DNA of 52,514 nt from positions 1 to 52,514 of IMG/VR virus record IMGVR_UViG_3300023174_000228. One strand, written 5' to 3'. This document shows positions 32,647 through 39,624 of the stretch, in pieces. The DNA comes from a virus. The notes under the pieces were generated by a model, which did no database searches, was not told where the DNA came from, and saw only the letters and a program-made list of their open reading frames with translations. How positions within the stretch are numbered: the stretch's first letter is position 1; each line of letters begins with the position of its first letter. The translations under genes were made by a program, and so were the position numbers.

Positions 32647-33635
32647 CATTTATTGTAACAGGAGGAGCAGGATTCATTGGCCGACATCTGGTCAAGAATC
32701 TGCGCAACAGGTATCCAGATTCTAATATTATTGTTTTGGACAAGCTTGGAATAGGATCCGACAAAAAAAGTCTTAGATCCTATGATGTTGAATTTATTGA
32801 ACTTGACCTATCTGACAGGAAATGGTTGGGTGTATTTTGCACCACCGTATCTGAACCGGTGGATTGTGTGTTTCATCTTGCAGCGGAAAGTCATGTGGAT
32901 CGAAGCATCACTTCTCCCAATGGTTTTGTGGATTCAAATGTAACAGGTACATTCAATATTCTTTTTGGTCTTCAAAACAAATATAAAAAGTTTATGCATG
33001 TCAGCACTGATGAGGTTTACGGATCGTTGAATATTGATTCAGATCCAAGCAAGGAAACAGACCATCTCAAACCTAGTAGCATATACAGCTCGACGAAGGC
33101 AAGTTCAGATCTTATTGTTCTGGCTTCTTATCACACCAACAAATTTCCAGTGATAGTTACTCGGTGTTGCAACAACTATGGACCTGGACAACATGCTGAA
33201 AAATTCATACCGGTTGTTTTAAACAATGCTTTGAATGACAGAAACATACCGGTTTATGGTAATGGAATGAATGTGAGAGAATGGATATATGTGGATGATC
33301 ATGCCAATGCCATTATTGATCTCAGTGAAAAGGGTGAAATTGGAGAAATATATAATATTGGTTCTGCCTACAGATTAGATAACATTTCTTTGGCCAAACA
33401 TATTTTAAAAATATTAAAAAAACCAGAAAGTCTTATCAGTTTTGTAACTGATCGTCTTGGACATGATATTTGTTATAAACTAGATAGCGCAAAAACAAGA
33501 AGCACAATTAATTTGCCAAAATATGACGAACAAAGATTTTTACAATTTTTGAAACAAACAGTTGAAAAACATATTTTATCTGTAAATAAACAAAAAGGAG
33601 AAATACCATGGGAATGTTTGATAACATCAAAGTAG
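32643..33635 (+). CDS. rmlB: dTDP-glucose 4,6-dehydratase
   Basis: 330 residues from the ATG at 32643 (ATGA overlap); an ATG three codons earlier is also in frame. FIVTGGAGFIGRHLV, HLAAESHVDRSI, STDEVYG, the active-site YSSTKASSD, RCCNNYGPGQHAEKFIP, GMNVREWIYVDDHA and DRLGHD are the RmlB series. Makes dTDP-4-keto-6-deoxyglucose, the substrate for the RmlC- and RmlD-like enzymes about 13 kb upstream. Confidence 0.92.
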   Translation: MTFIVTGGAGFIGRHLVKNLRNRYPDSNIIVLDKLGIGSDKKSLRSYDVEFIELDLSDRKWLGVFCTTVSEPVDCVFHLAAESHVDRSITSPNGFVDSNVTGTFNILFGLQNKYKKFMHVSTDEVYGSLNIDSDPSKETDHLKPSSIYSSTKASSDLIVLASYHTNKFPVIVTRCCNNYGPGQHAEKFIPVVLNNALNDRNIPVYGNGMNVREWIYVDDHANAIIDLSEKGEIGEIYNIGSAYRLDNISLAKHILKILKKPESLISFVTDRLGHDICYKLDSAKTRSTINLPKYDEQRFLQFLKQTVEKHILSVNKQKGEIPWECLITSK

Positions 33636-34237
33636 AAACCAAGTTGCCTACAAACAAGCTGATTGAAAAATTTCTGGGAAAAGATTTCGATCTGACACGA
33701 TTGGAATATCAAACCAAGGATTTGGAAAATGCACTTCTTAACTATACAATTAAAAAGAACGGAGATTTGTTTGTGGAACATGTTGAATACCGGGACAGCA
33801 CCCCTGAAGAAAAAAAGCAGGATATTAAAACATATGGTAAACAATTCGGATCTTTTCGATTAAAAGTAAACAGCAGAACATGGGAAAAAACAAATCATAC
33901 GGGTGATGTGGAGTTTTATGCTTATGAAAAAGCAAAGCAAGATGGCCGATATTACACAATTGATTATAAAGCCCATGTTGTAAAAGGAAAAGTCAAAAAC
34001 ATAAAGCTGATTAAAGCTGAAAGAGAAAACGATCAGGCTTATGCAGAACGATTGATGGTGGAACACAAATGGTCAGAAGAAATCCAAATTCATAATGAAA
34101 GGGTAAGCAAACTATCTTATAAAATATTGAATAATGTTTATAATAAGCCTGTAAGGATGGCATTAAGATTAGCTTATAAACATAGCCAAAGAATTCCTAA
34201 TTTGTTGCTTAAACTGGAACGCAAGATTTTATATTAA
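33608..34237 (+). CDS. Conserved phage/bacterial hypothetical protein (MGMFDxI family)
   Basis: 209 residues. The MGMFDNIKVETKLP start is common to an uncharacterised family found in bacteria and phages. Mixed strands and helices; basic C-terminus. Shine-Dalgarno AAGGAG precedes the ATG, and the 5' end overlaps rmlB by 28 bases. Converges on the deaminase gene. Confidence 0.6.
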   Translation: MGMFDNIKVETKLPTNKLIEKFLGKDFDLTRLEYQTKDLENALLNYTIKKNGDLFVEHVEYRDSTPEEKKQDIKTYGKQFGSFRLKVNSRTWEKTNHTGDVEFYAYEKAKQDGRYYTIDYKAHVVKGKVKNIKLIKAERENDQAYAERLMVEHKWSEEIQIHNERVSKLSYKILNNVYNKPVRMALRLAYKHSQRIPNLLLKLERKILY

Positions 34238-34638
34238 AAATATAATTGTTCGAATCGTGATTGATTGTTGCTGAAAAATATACGATTAATACCCAATTGT
34301 TTTAGCATATCCTGACAACCAATACATGGCTTGGCCAAAACAAGCATATTGTTCCTGTCGATTCTTGTGTTCACTATATCAAGATCCTGTAGTGTTTGCC
34401 GACCGAATTTTATCACGGCAGCCAGTTCACTGTGTATGCCAATAATTTCATTAATAGGTTCATTTCTTTTATTTCGATAACCAAATTTTAAATTTTTAGG
34501 ATGAGTCTTGTTTGGATTGTTTATTCCAATACTCATTATTTTGTCTTTGTATATGATAAAAGAAGCATGTCTACATCGATAATCACCGTGGGTTGGCAAC
34601 AAAGCATAACTCAATTCAATTATCTTTTTAAAATTCAC
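34234..34638 (-). CDS. Cytidine/deoxycytidylate deaminase-like protein
   Basis: 134 residues with a deaminase zinc site: HSELAA (His and catalytic Glu) and KPCIGCQDML (two Cys). Arrangement matches the deaminase superfamily but the spacing and the SE pair differ from the enzyme at 1641, so the substrate may differ (a free nucleoside, a modified base or tRNA). GTG start, placed by a -10 box six bases upstream. Confidence 0.7.
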   Translation of the reverse strand: MNFKKIIELSYALLPTHGDYRCRHASFIIYKDKIMSIGINNPNKTHPKNLKFGYRNKRNEPINEIIGIHSELAAVIKFGRQTLQDLDIVNTRIDRNNMLVLAKPCIGCQDMLKQLGINRIFFSNNQSRFEQLYF

Positions 34639-34644
34639 CGGGCG

Positions 34645-34673
34645 ATAGTATCATGATAATGATTGACAATCAA
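34645..34673 (-). promoter_or_regulatory. Sigma-70-like promoter of second deaminase gene
   Basis: TTGATT, 17-base spacer, TACTAT, six bases to the GTG at 34638. Overlaps a TTGACA facing the other way (34663). Confidence 0.45.
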
Positions 34674-34682
34674 TATTTTTTA

Positions 34683-34690
34683 ATTAAATA
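34683..34690 (+). promoter_or_regulatory. Late box (possibly dual with TTGACA at 34663)
   Basis: ATTAAATA, five bases before the GTG at 34696. A TTGACA at 34663-34668 lies 15 bases before TTAAAT, so both promoter classes could act here. Confidence 0.5.
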
Positions 34691-34695
34691 TTAAA

Positions 34696-34851
34696 GTGAA
34701 TTTAAAAAAAGAAAAGATTCTGGAACGAATTACCAAATTGGAGAAAGAAATTGAGGAATTGAAGGATGTTGTTAAAGTTTTATATTATATAAGCAATCCC
34801 AATAAATTTACAAAAACCGATTGTAAGGGTATAATTTTAAAGAAAAAATGA
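34696..34851 (+). CDS. Small coiled-coil protein, 51 aa
   Basis: GTG start just after a late box. A heptad-patterned helix (ILERITKLEKEIEELKDVV) followed by a short basic tail with one Cys. Probably an oligomeric accessory protein. No family recognised. Confidence 0.55.
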   Translation: MNLKKEKILERITKLEKEIEELKDVVKVLYYISNPNKFTKTDCKGIILKKK

Positions 34852-34858
34852 TTAAATA
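34851..34858 (+). promoter_or_regulatory. Possible late box with leader
   Basis: ATTAAATA directly after the previous gene; about 30 bases and an AGGGA ribosome site precede the ATG at 34891, as in T4 itself. Confidence 0.35.
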
Positions 34859-34890
34859 TTTATATAAGCAGTCAAAATAGCAGGGAACAT

Positions 34891-35082
34891 ATGGGAAGTG
34901 GAATTTCAGAAATGATTCAAAACTCTGATTTATATAAAAGATTTTTGCAAGAAAGGGATGAAATTTTAAAAAATAAATGGTATATGAGTGAACGGGAAGG
35001 AAAGGATGTTGGTTTTGAAAGGGCTCTTTTAGATTGGGTTTGGCATCACCGAGACAAATGGATTAAAAGATTGACAAAATAA
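34891..35082 (+). CDS. Hypothetical protein, 63 aa
   Basis: Helical, charged (LYKRFLQERDEILKNKWYMS), ending in HHRDKWIKRLTK. The last eight codons lie in a 32-bp repeat that recurs at 35844. AGGGA Shine-Dalgarno. The helix-rich ALLDWVWHHRDKW pattern is seen in small phage proteins of unknown role. Confidence 0.55.
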   Translation: MGSGISEMIQNSDLYKRFLQERDEILKNKWYMSEREGKDVGFERALLDWVWHHRDKWIKRLTK

Positions 35083-35090
35083 TAGTTCTG
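35059..35090 (+). repeat. 32-bp direct repeat, copy 1 (contains TTGACA)
   Basis: Identical to 35844-35875. This copy encodes the C-terminus of the 63-residue protein and a TTGACA; TAATGA follows 15 bases later as a possible -10. Confidence 0.9.
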
Positions 35091-35114
35091 GTAATGAACT
35101 TTTAACATTTAAAA

Positions 35115-35122
35115 TATAAATA
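35115..35122 (+). promoter_or_regulatory. T4-like late promoter box
   Basis: Perfect TATAAATA, six bases before the ATG at 35129. Confidence 0.65.
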
Positions 35123-35128
35123 ATTAGT

Positions 35129-35851
35129 ATGAACTTTAATGAACTATTAACATTTATAGCAGAAGATGGCGAATCGGTTACTACTCAATTTGAAAGATTG
35201 GTTGGGAGTGATAATATGCCTGAATTTATCAGTTTCAATTATCTTACAAAAGCAGGGGAACATGCAAAATACACCGTCAACATTGGAATGGAATATCAAA
35301 GAATAAAAGAAAATAATATCAATAAAATTCAAAAGGCACAAACCGATCCAGATGCTGTAAAACAAGCAATACAACCCAAATTGGAAAAAATTGCAGGATC
35401 TCCAGAAGGAGATGTTGATGGACATCCTGTGCAAAGCATTCTCGCGGCTGTTCCTGAAATTCTTGAAAAGATCCTGCGACAAGAATCCAAATCTTTAAAT
35501 CGTATAGAACAGGAAAAACCCACTGCTCAAGCATCGAGCTACCAACAAATGATTAAAGGTATTAAAAAGAATGTTGATACGGGAGTTTATTATATTGAAG
35601 GTGTTGTTCGTAGCAAAAAGCTTTTGGGAGCGAAGGCTGAATACGGATCTGTTAATAGAAGAACAGCGGTAACAGCAGGAGAACCTTTTGTTAAAAAATA
35701 CTTGAAACTATCAAAACCCCAAAAATTTATAATACATCCAAGTTTGATGGAAGGTATAAAAGTTAGACAAACTGCAGTTGCTGTTGATGGTCAAGAAACA
35801 CAACAGAACACAGTTGAATTGGCAGGGGAATTTAGAGCTGATTTGGATTAA
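35129..35851 (+). CDS. Putative late virion protein, 240 aa
   Basis: Soluble, mixed fold. N-terminus MNFNELLTFIAEDGE resembles the short helical start of other packaged proteins here (Ile-Ala-Glu could be cleaved). A Gln/Ala-rich middle and a beta-rich end follow. Perfect late box six bases upstream. Its stop codon lies within the second 32-bp repeat. No family recognised. Confidence 0.55.
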   Translation: MNFNELLTFIAEDGESVTTQFERLVGSDNMPEFISFNYLTKAGEHAKYTVNIGMEYQRIKENNINKIQKAQTDPDAVKQAIQPKLEKIAGSPEGDVDGHPVQSILAAVPEILEKILRQESKSLNRIEQEKPTAQASSYQQMIKGIKKNVDTGVYYIEGVVRSKKLLGAKAEYGSVNRRTAVTAGEPFVKKYLKLSKPQKFIIHPSLMEGIKVRQTAVAVDGQETQQNTVELAGEFRADLD

Positions 35852-35875
35852 AAGATTGACAAAATAATAGTTCTG
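35844..35875 (+). repeat. 32-bp direct repeat, copy 2 (contains TTGACA)
   Basis: Same 32 bases as 35059-35090. Here the TTGACA pairs with TACCCT to drive the gene at 35889. Confidence 0.9.
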
Positions 35876-35882
35876 ATACCCT
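35856..35882 (+). promoter_or_regulatory. Sigma-70-like promoter
   Basis: TTGACA, 15-base spacer, TACCCT, six bases to the ATG at 35889. Confidence 0.5.
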
Positions 35883-35888
35883 GTAGGG

Positions 35889-36110
35889 ATGAAGTTTACA
35901 ACAGAACAACTTTGGACATTATATTTTGGATTAGGTATTGCCCAAGCATGGCAAGATCAAAAAATTGAAAAGGATGAAGGTAGTTGCATACCCAAGAGTT
36001 ATCTATGTGATGTACAGGTAATAATTCTTGATGAAATTAATCGCAGACAAAACAAATCAAATTTTTTCAGGATCCGCCGAATAATGAATCTTCTTAATTT
36101 CTTTAGATAA
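35889..36110 (+). CDS. Hypothetical protein, 73 aa
   Basis: Helical protein (EQLWTLYFGLGIAQAWQDQK) with a basic C-terminus; its 3' end overlaps the adenylosuccinate synthetase gene on the other strand by 54 bases. Promoter six bases before the ATG. The pattern TLYFGLGIAQAW resembles small phage proteins of unknown function. Confidence 0.55.
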   Translation: MKFTTEQLWTLYFGLGIAQAWQDQKIEKDEGSCIPKSYLCDVQVIILDEINRRQNKSNFFRIRRIMNLLNFFR

Positions 36111-37040
36111 GTTTTCTTGGAAAAATTGAACCATCTTTTCTTTGTTTTCAAATTCAATCACTGTGTGGTTATGAATTATTTTATATAATCCTGTTTTATC
36201 CAATACATCCCATTTGTTGCTGTAAATGATATCACATCCTGATTTCTCAATAGCATAGTTCAGAAGAGTTAGATTTAACCAATTCACTTTGCGTTTACGG
36301 TTTGTGGTGGTTCCATATTCATGGCCCAGTTCAATTATTTTTGCGAATACAGGATCTTTGACTGAGTCTTCTGGAAATCTTGGATCCAATCCACTCTTTG
36401 TGTCATATGCCTTGCAAACTCCAATAATATCCCGGATTTTACGAGGAGAGAATCCAAGACTGCAAGCAGCATAAGGAAGAGTTTCACTGCTTGTCACATA
36501 AGGATAAACGCCAAAGTTGATATCCAACCAGAACGATTGGGCACCTTCACAAAGAACATTTCCTTTCAATTCACCATCCCAAATATATTTTGCATCAATT
36601 GCATCTTTAGCAAGAGTTCCACAACGAAGCATTTTGTCTGAATAACAAGGAGCAATTCCTTTTCCTGTCGTTCCCAACTTCTCCTTTAAATGTTTGTTGT
36701 CATATTCAATATGCTTGTCTGTGATAACGTGTGCATTTGGAGCTATCTTAATAAGATGAGTATCCACTCCTACACTTTTAAGATATTCTATTTCTTTATA
36801 AAATGATTCAGGATGCACAATACAATTGGGTCCGATAATGCATTTCTTTTCATTAAAAATACCAGAAGGAACCAGATGTGTTTTATACATTTTACCATTT
36901 TTGTAAATGGTGTGACCTGCATTACTTCCTCCATTCCATCTGCACACATAATCATAATTCTTTGAGAGATTATACGTTATCTTTCCTTTACCTTCATCTC
37001 CCCAGCACAGTCCAAATATGATGTCTACGTGTTTAATCAT
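36057..37040 (-). CDS. purA: Adenylosuccinate synthetase (PurA/PurZ superfamily)
   Basis: Joins aspartate to IMP (or, in PurZ enzymes, to dGMP) using GTP or ATP. 327 residues, well below bacterial PurA (about 430) and near archaeal and phage forms. WGDEGKGK at 13-20 keeps the catalytic Asp15 that classical PurZ replaces by Ser; SNAGHT gives His43; GTTGKGIAPCYSDK, CEGAQSFWLDINFG and YGTTTNRKRKVNW follow. The base-recognition region TTTNRKRK differs from the usual GRPRR. Own promoter with the same boxes as guaC. Confidence 0.85.
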   Translation of the reverse strand: MIKHVDIIFGLCWGDEGKGKITYNLSKNYDYVCRWNGGSNAGHTIYKNGKMYKTHLVPSGIFNEKKCIIGPNCIVHPESFYKEIEYLKSVGVDTHLIKIAPNAHVITDKHIEYDNKHLKEKLGTTGKGIAPCYSDKMLRCGTLAKDAIDAKYIWDGELKGNVLCEGAQSFWLDINFGVYPYVTSSETLPYAACSLGFSPRKIRDIIGVCKAYDTKSGLDPRFPEDSVKDPVFAKIIELGHEYGTTTNRKRKVNWLNLTLLNYAIEKSGCDIIYSNKWDVLDKTGLYKIIHNHTVIEFENKEKMVQFFQENLSKEIKKIHYSADPEKI

Positions 37041-37045
37041 GATTT

Positions 37046-37072
37046 ATCTTACCATTGTTTTTATTAATTCAA
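37046..37072 (-). promoter_or_regulatory. Sigma-70-like promoter of purA
   Basis: TTGAAT, 15-base spacer, TAAGAT, five bases to the ATG at 37040; hexamers identical to the guaC promoter at 20842. Confidence 0.65.
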
Positions 37073-37086
37073 TCTGGAAAATATAG

Positions 37087-37114
37087 TTGACAAAATAAAA
37101 CATTTTGTTACCAT
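37087..37114 (+). promoter_or_regulatory. Sigma-70-like promoter
   Basis: TTGACA, 16-base spacer, TACCAT, six bases to the ATG at 37121. Same -10 and spacing as the promoter at 49317. Confidence 0.6.
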
Positions 37115-37120
37115 GATTTT

Positions 37121-37429
37121 ATGTTTGTGAAAGGTCAACAAGTTGTATGCATAAACGATGTTTTTGAACCTTGGGTTTATAAACTATATGCACAGCTGCC
37201 CAAGAAAGATATTGCATATACTGTTCGGGATGTTTATATCGGAAAAGAAGATCTTAAAGACAAGGATGGGGGAAGCGTGGGTATCATCTTGAATGAAGTA
37301 AAAAATCCAATTGATCCCACCTGTAAAAGTGGACCCCAGGAACTGGGTTTCAACAGTGAACGATTTGCCCCACTTAACGAGGTTGAATTTGAAAATGTAA
37401 ATGAAGAGGAACTTGTGGAAGCATTATGA
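37121..37429 (+). CDS. Hypothetical protein, 102 aa
   Basis: N-terminus FVKGQQVVCINDVF followed by strands and an acidic C-terminus (ENVNEEELVEAL); resembles small SH3-like proteins of unknown role found in many bacteria and phages. Start set by the promoter; ATGA overlap with the next gene begins a four-gene operon. Confidence 0.6.
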   Translation: MFVKGQQVVCINDVFEPWVYKLYAQLPKKDIAYTVRDVYIGKEDLKDKDGGSVGIILNEVKNPIDPTCKSGPQELGFNSERFAPLNEVEFENVNEEELVEAL

Positions 37430-37764
37430 AACAAAATCTAGAAAATAAATTATATAAAGACTTTCCTAAGCTTTTTGCTCAAAAAGATTTGGACAAAATG
37501 CAAACTTGTATGTGCTGGGGTATTGAATGTCCGGATGAATGGTTTGATGTGATATATGCTGCTTGTCAATGTATTCAAACCATGACTGACAATAATAAAC
37601 ATATTTCAGACAAATACCCTCAAGTGGAATTTACTCAGGTGAAAGAAAAGTTTGGTTTGTTGTGCATGTATAATAATGTAAACTCTGGTTATGTTAATGG
37701 TGTGATTGACATGGCAAATGCTATGATTAACCATATCCCTGTTAAAAGGAGAAAAAAACTATGA
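37426..37764 (+). CDS. Conserved phage hypothetical protein with CMCWG motif, 112 aa
   Basis: Contains CMCWGIECPDEWFDVIYAAC and QVKEKFGLLCMY, two signatures of an uncharacterised family I have seen in many phages and some bacteria. The cysteines may be structural or bind metal. Overlaps both neighbours by four bases. Confidence 0.65.
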   Translation: MKQNLENKLYKDFPKLFAQKDLDKMQTCMCWGIECPDEWFDVIYAACQCIQTMTDNNKHISDKYPQVEFTQVKEKFGLLCMYNNVNSGYVNGVIDMANAMINHIPVKRRKKL

Positions 37765-37952
37765 GAACTTGGAGTGCAACATTCTTGGCATCTTTTGTCA
37801 TGGGGCTTTTTGCTTATGTGACTTTCATCAAAGAAAATCCAGTCAGTTCTTGGTGGTGGGTTTTGGCAATTTTCATATTGATCAGCATATTCATGCATGA
37901 TGCTGATGATATTGAATATCAAGAAAATGAAGAAGAAAATGAAGAAGAATGA
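37761..37952 (+). CDS. Small membrane protein, 63 aa
   Basis: Two hydrophobic segments (TFLASFVMGLFAYVTFI and WWWVLAIFILISIFM), separated by a short loop, then an acidic tail (DDIEYQENEEENEEE). AAAGGAG before the ATG; overlaps the upstream gene (ATGA). Unknown function. Confidence 0.6.
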   Translation: MRTWSATFLASFVMGLFAYVTFIKENPVSSWWWVLAIFILISIFMHDADDIEYQENEEENEEE

Positions 37953-38208
37953 AAATACTGATCCATTAAAGGACATTGTAAGAAAAAGAGCAACCGACTA
38001 TCATCCGTGGGGAAAGATGAAACGCTGGGAAAATGAGAAAGAGGATTATCCTGATTGCAGTTGTGGATGCAAACATTTCAGACCTTTATATAATATAAAA
38101 ACACAAATTGACTTCGATTATGGGGTTTGTACCAATATCAAATCTGCTCGATGCGGATTATTGACTTTTGAACATCAAGCCGGTAAAGATTGTTTTGAAA
38201 AGCAATAG
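37939..38208 (+). CDS. Conserved phage protein with Cys cluster, about 89 aa
   Basis: DCSCGCKHF, then DYGVCTN and GLLTFEHQAGKDCFE, form a pattern known from a widespread uncharacterised family, probably zinc-binding. The start is uncertain: ATG at 37939 is chosen, 37927 is also in frame; both overlap the acidic tail of the previous gene. Confidence 0.6.
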   Translation: MKKNENTDPLKDIVRKRATDYHPWGKMKRWENEKEDYPDCSCGCKHFRPLYNIKTQIDFDYGVCTNIKSARCGLLTFEHQAGKDCFEKQ

Positions 38209-38433
38209 TTAGTTTTCCAAAAGATCATCCACACCATCTCGATCTTTGTCATGATATTCGCTGGGATCACGCACAAACACCTGTTTGGCTTCTAAAAATT
38301 CTTCAGTTTCTTGAACTTCTTTGGTATAATAAACATCAAGATTTTCATTATTTTTCGAAAATAAAAATCGAAAAAGAACAAAAATAACCGAAACAAACAA
38401 ACATGTTGCTAAAAATAAATACAACCAGAACAT
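38209..38433 (-). CDS. Membrane protein with calcium-type DxDxDG loop, 74 aa
   Basis: The ATG follows the GP88 stop by one base. One long hydrophobic helix (FWLYLFLATCLFVSVIFVLF), a charged linker, then HDKDRDGVDDLLEN, a thrombospondin type-3/EF-hand-like calcium loop. Single-pass membrane protein; function unknown. Confidence 0.6.
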   Translation of the reverse strand: MFWLYLFLATCLFVSVIFVLFRFLFSKNNENLDVYYTKEVQETEEFLEAKQVFVRDPSEYHDKDRDGVDDLLEN

Positions 38434-38434
38434 A

Positions 38435-39592
38435 TTAATGTTGTAGTAGGAATGTGTATTTAACATCCCTTCGTTGTGCAGGTCTATCACTATCCCCAGA
38501 AGGTAATACAATTACATTGTATTGGAATTTTTCACCTTCTTCTGAAGGAAGTTCGTCCGTATATTTTAAAGAATCATATGTTAAATTTGTTACACCTTCA
38601 ACTTTGTTGTCTTTATAGTTATTATATATTATTTGTTTAAGATCATCTCTTCCTGTGTTTTCGTTTTTAAATAAACTTTTACCATTTTTATCTTTTTTAT
38701 AACCAGATCCTGACGGAACAAAAATACCTTTAAAAATTTGTTTATCCACAATTTCAGAATATTTTACATCATCTGAACCCATTTTTTCCTTTTCACTGGA
38801 TTTTGCACCAGATGAAAAATTCATGACAATTCCATTTTCTTCACCTGCTTTAATATATTTTGCAATTTTAGTATATGCATAGGATTCAACATTATATTTT
38901 GATTGTAATTTTCTTGTTACATTTAAAACTATATTAAAATAAACATCCGAGAACAAATCTCCTGCATCGTTCCATCTTAATTTAAGTTGTTTATTTTGTT
39001 GGTTTGCTTGAACTGCATAAAGTTCTGCTTCATTATAAGCGATACGTTCATATTCTTCAGGATCATTCATCATAAGCTGAAGCCTTCTTACCAACTTCAT
39101 ATTTTTCTCATCACTGATTATGTAAAAACCTTTCATGGCATAACAAATTTTTGCACAGTCACCAGCTCCAGGACATGTGTTTATCACATAAAATTCTTTA
39201 TTATCAGTATCCCATAAAACAGCTCGAAGAGCAGGTATTCCAGTATTGATTGTAATTGAACTTTCATCCGCACTATGTTTTGATTTTTCTCCAATATCAA
39301 ATATTGTTTTGGGACGTTCTGAAATATTTTTGATAAATTGTTCAATATTAATTCTTCCTTCTTCTGTGGGTATATTTCCTTTGCTTATTCTTGGAAAATT
39401 TGTTTTTGCTTTGGGTCTTTCTTTTTCAGGTAATTTAAGTCTTTCCAATTCAGAATTAAGTTCATCTGCAACTTGATCAGGACTCAAACATATTTTTTGC
39501 ACATCTTTAAATTTTTCCCAGTCCACTTCATTTAATAATTGCATTTTATTTGCAAAATATGATTCGTATATGAGATGTGAATCCCTGTCCAT
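38435..39592 (-). CDS. GP88-domain protein with capsid-targeting-like N-terminus
   Basis: 385 residues. MDRDSHLIYESY aligns with T4 internal-protein targeting peptides (I8-x-E10 cleavage site). Residues ~135-225 match the phage gene-product-88 domain as I know it: VINTCPGAGDCAKICYAMKG (Cys140, Cys146, Cys150), RRLQLMMND, LKLRWNDAGDLFSDVYF and ESYAYTK. The three cysteines and WxDxGD could form a metal or cluster site, but the activity is unknown. Late box five bases before the ATG. Suggests a packaged, possibly injected, enzyme. Confidence 0.65.
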   Translation of the reverse strand: MDRDSHLIYESYFANKMQLLNEVDWEKFKDVQKICLSPDQVADELNSELERLKLPEKERPKAKTNFPRISKGNIPTEEGRINIEQFIKNISERPKTIFDIGEKSKHSADESSITINTGIPALRAVLWDTDNKEFYVINTCPGAGDCAKICYAMKGFYIISDEKNMKLVRRLQLMMNDPEEYERIAYNEAELYAVQANQQNKQLKLRWNDAGDLFSDVYFNIVLNVTRKLQSKYNVESYAYTKIAKYIKAGEENGIVMNFSSGAKSSEKEKMGSDDVKYSEIVDKQIFKGIFVPSGSGYKKDKNGKSLFKNENTGRDDLKQIIYNNYKDNKVEGVTNLTYDSLKYTDELPSEEGEKFQYNVIVLPSGDSDRPAQRRDVKYTFLLQH

Positions 39593-39597
39593 TCTAT

Positions 39598-39605
39598 TAT
39601 TTAAT
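39598..39605 (-). promoter_or_regulatory. T4-like late promoter box
   Basis: ATTAAATA on the minus strand, five bases before the ATG at 39592; back to back with the plus-strand box at 39612. Confidence 0.6.
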
Positions 39606-39611
39606 TATTTT

Positions 39612-39619
39612 TATAAATA
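39612..39619 (+). promoter_or_regulatory. T4-like late promoter of the exported nuclease
   Basis: Perfect TATAAATA, five bases before the ATG at 39625; this favours 39625 over an in-frame upstream ATG at 39577. Confidence 0.65.
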
Positions 39620-39624
39620 TTATA

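Noticed and set aside
36057-37040. Classical PurZ (2-aminoadenine synthesis)
   Set aside because: The catalytic Asp of WGDEGKGK is present, whereas classical PurZ has Ser there. A PurZ0-like activity remains possible and is listed as a finding.
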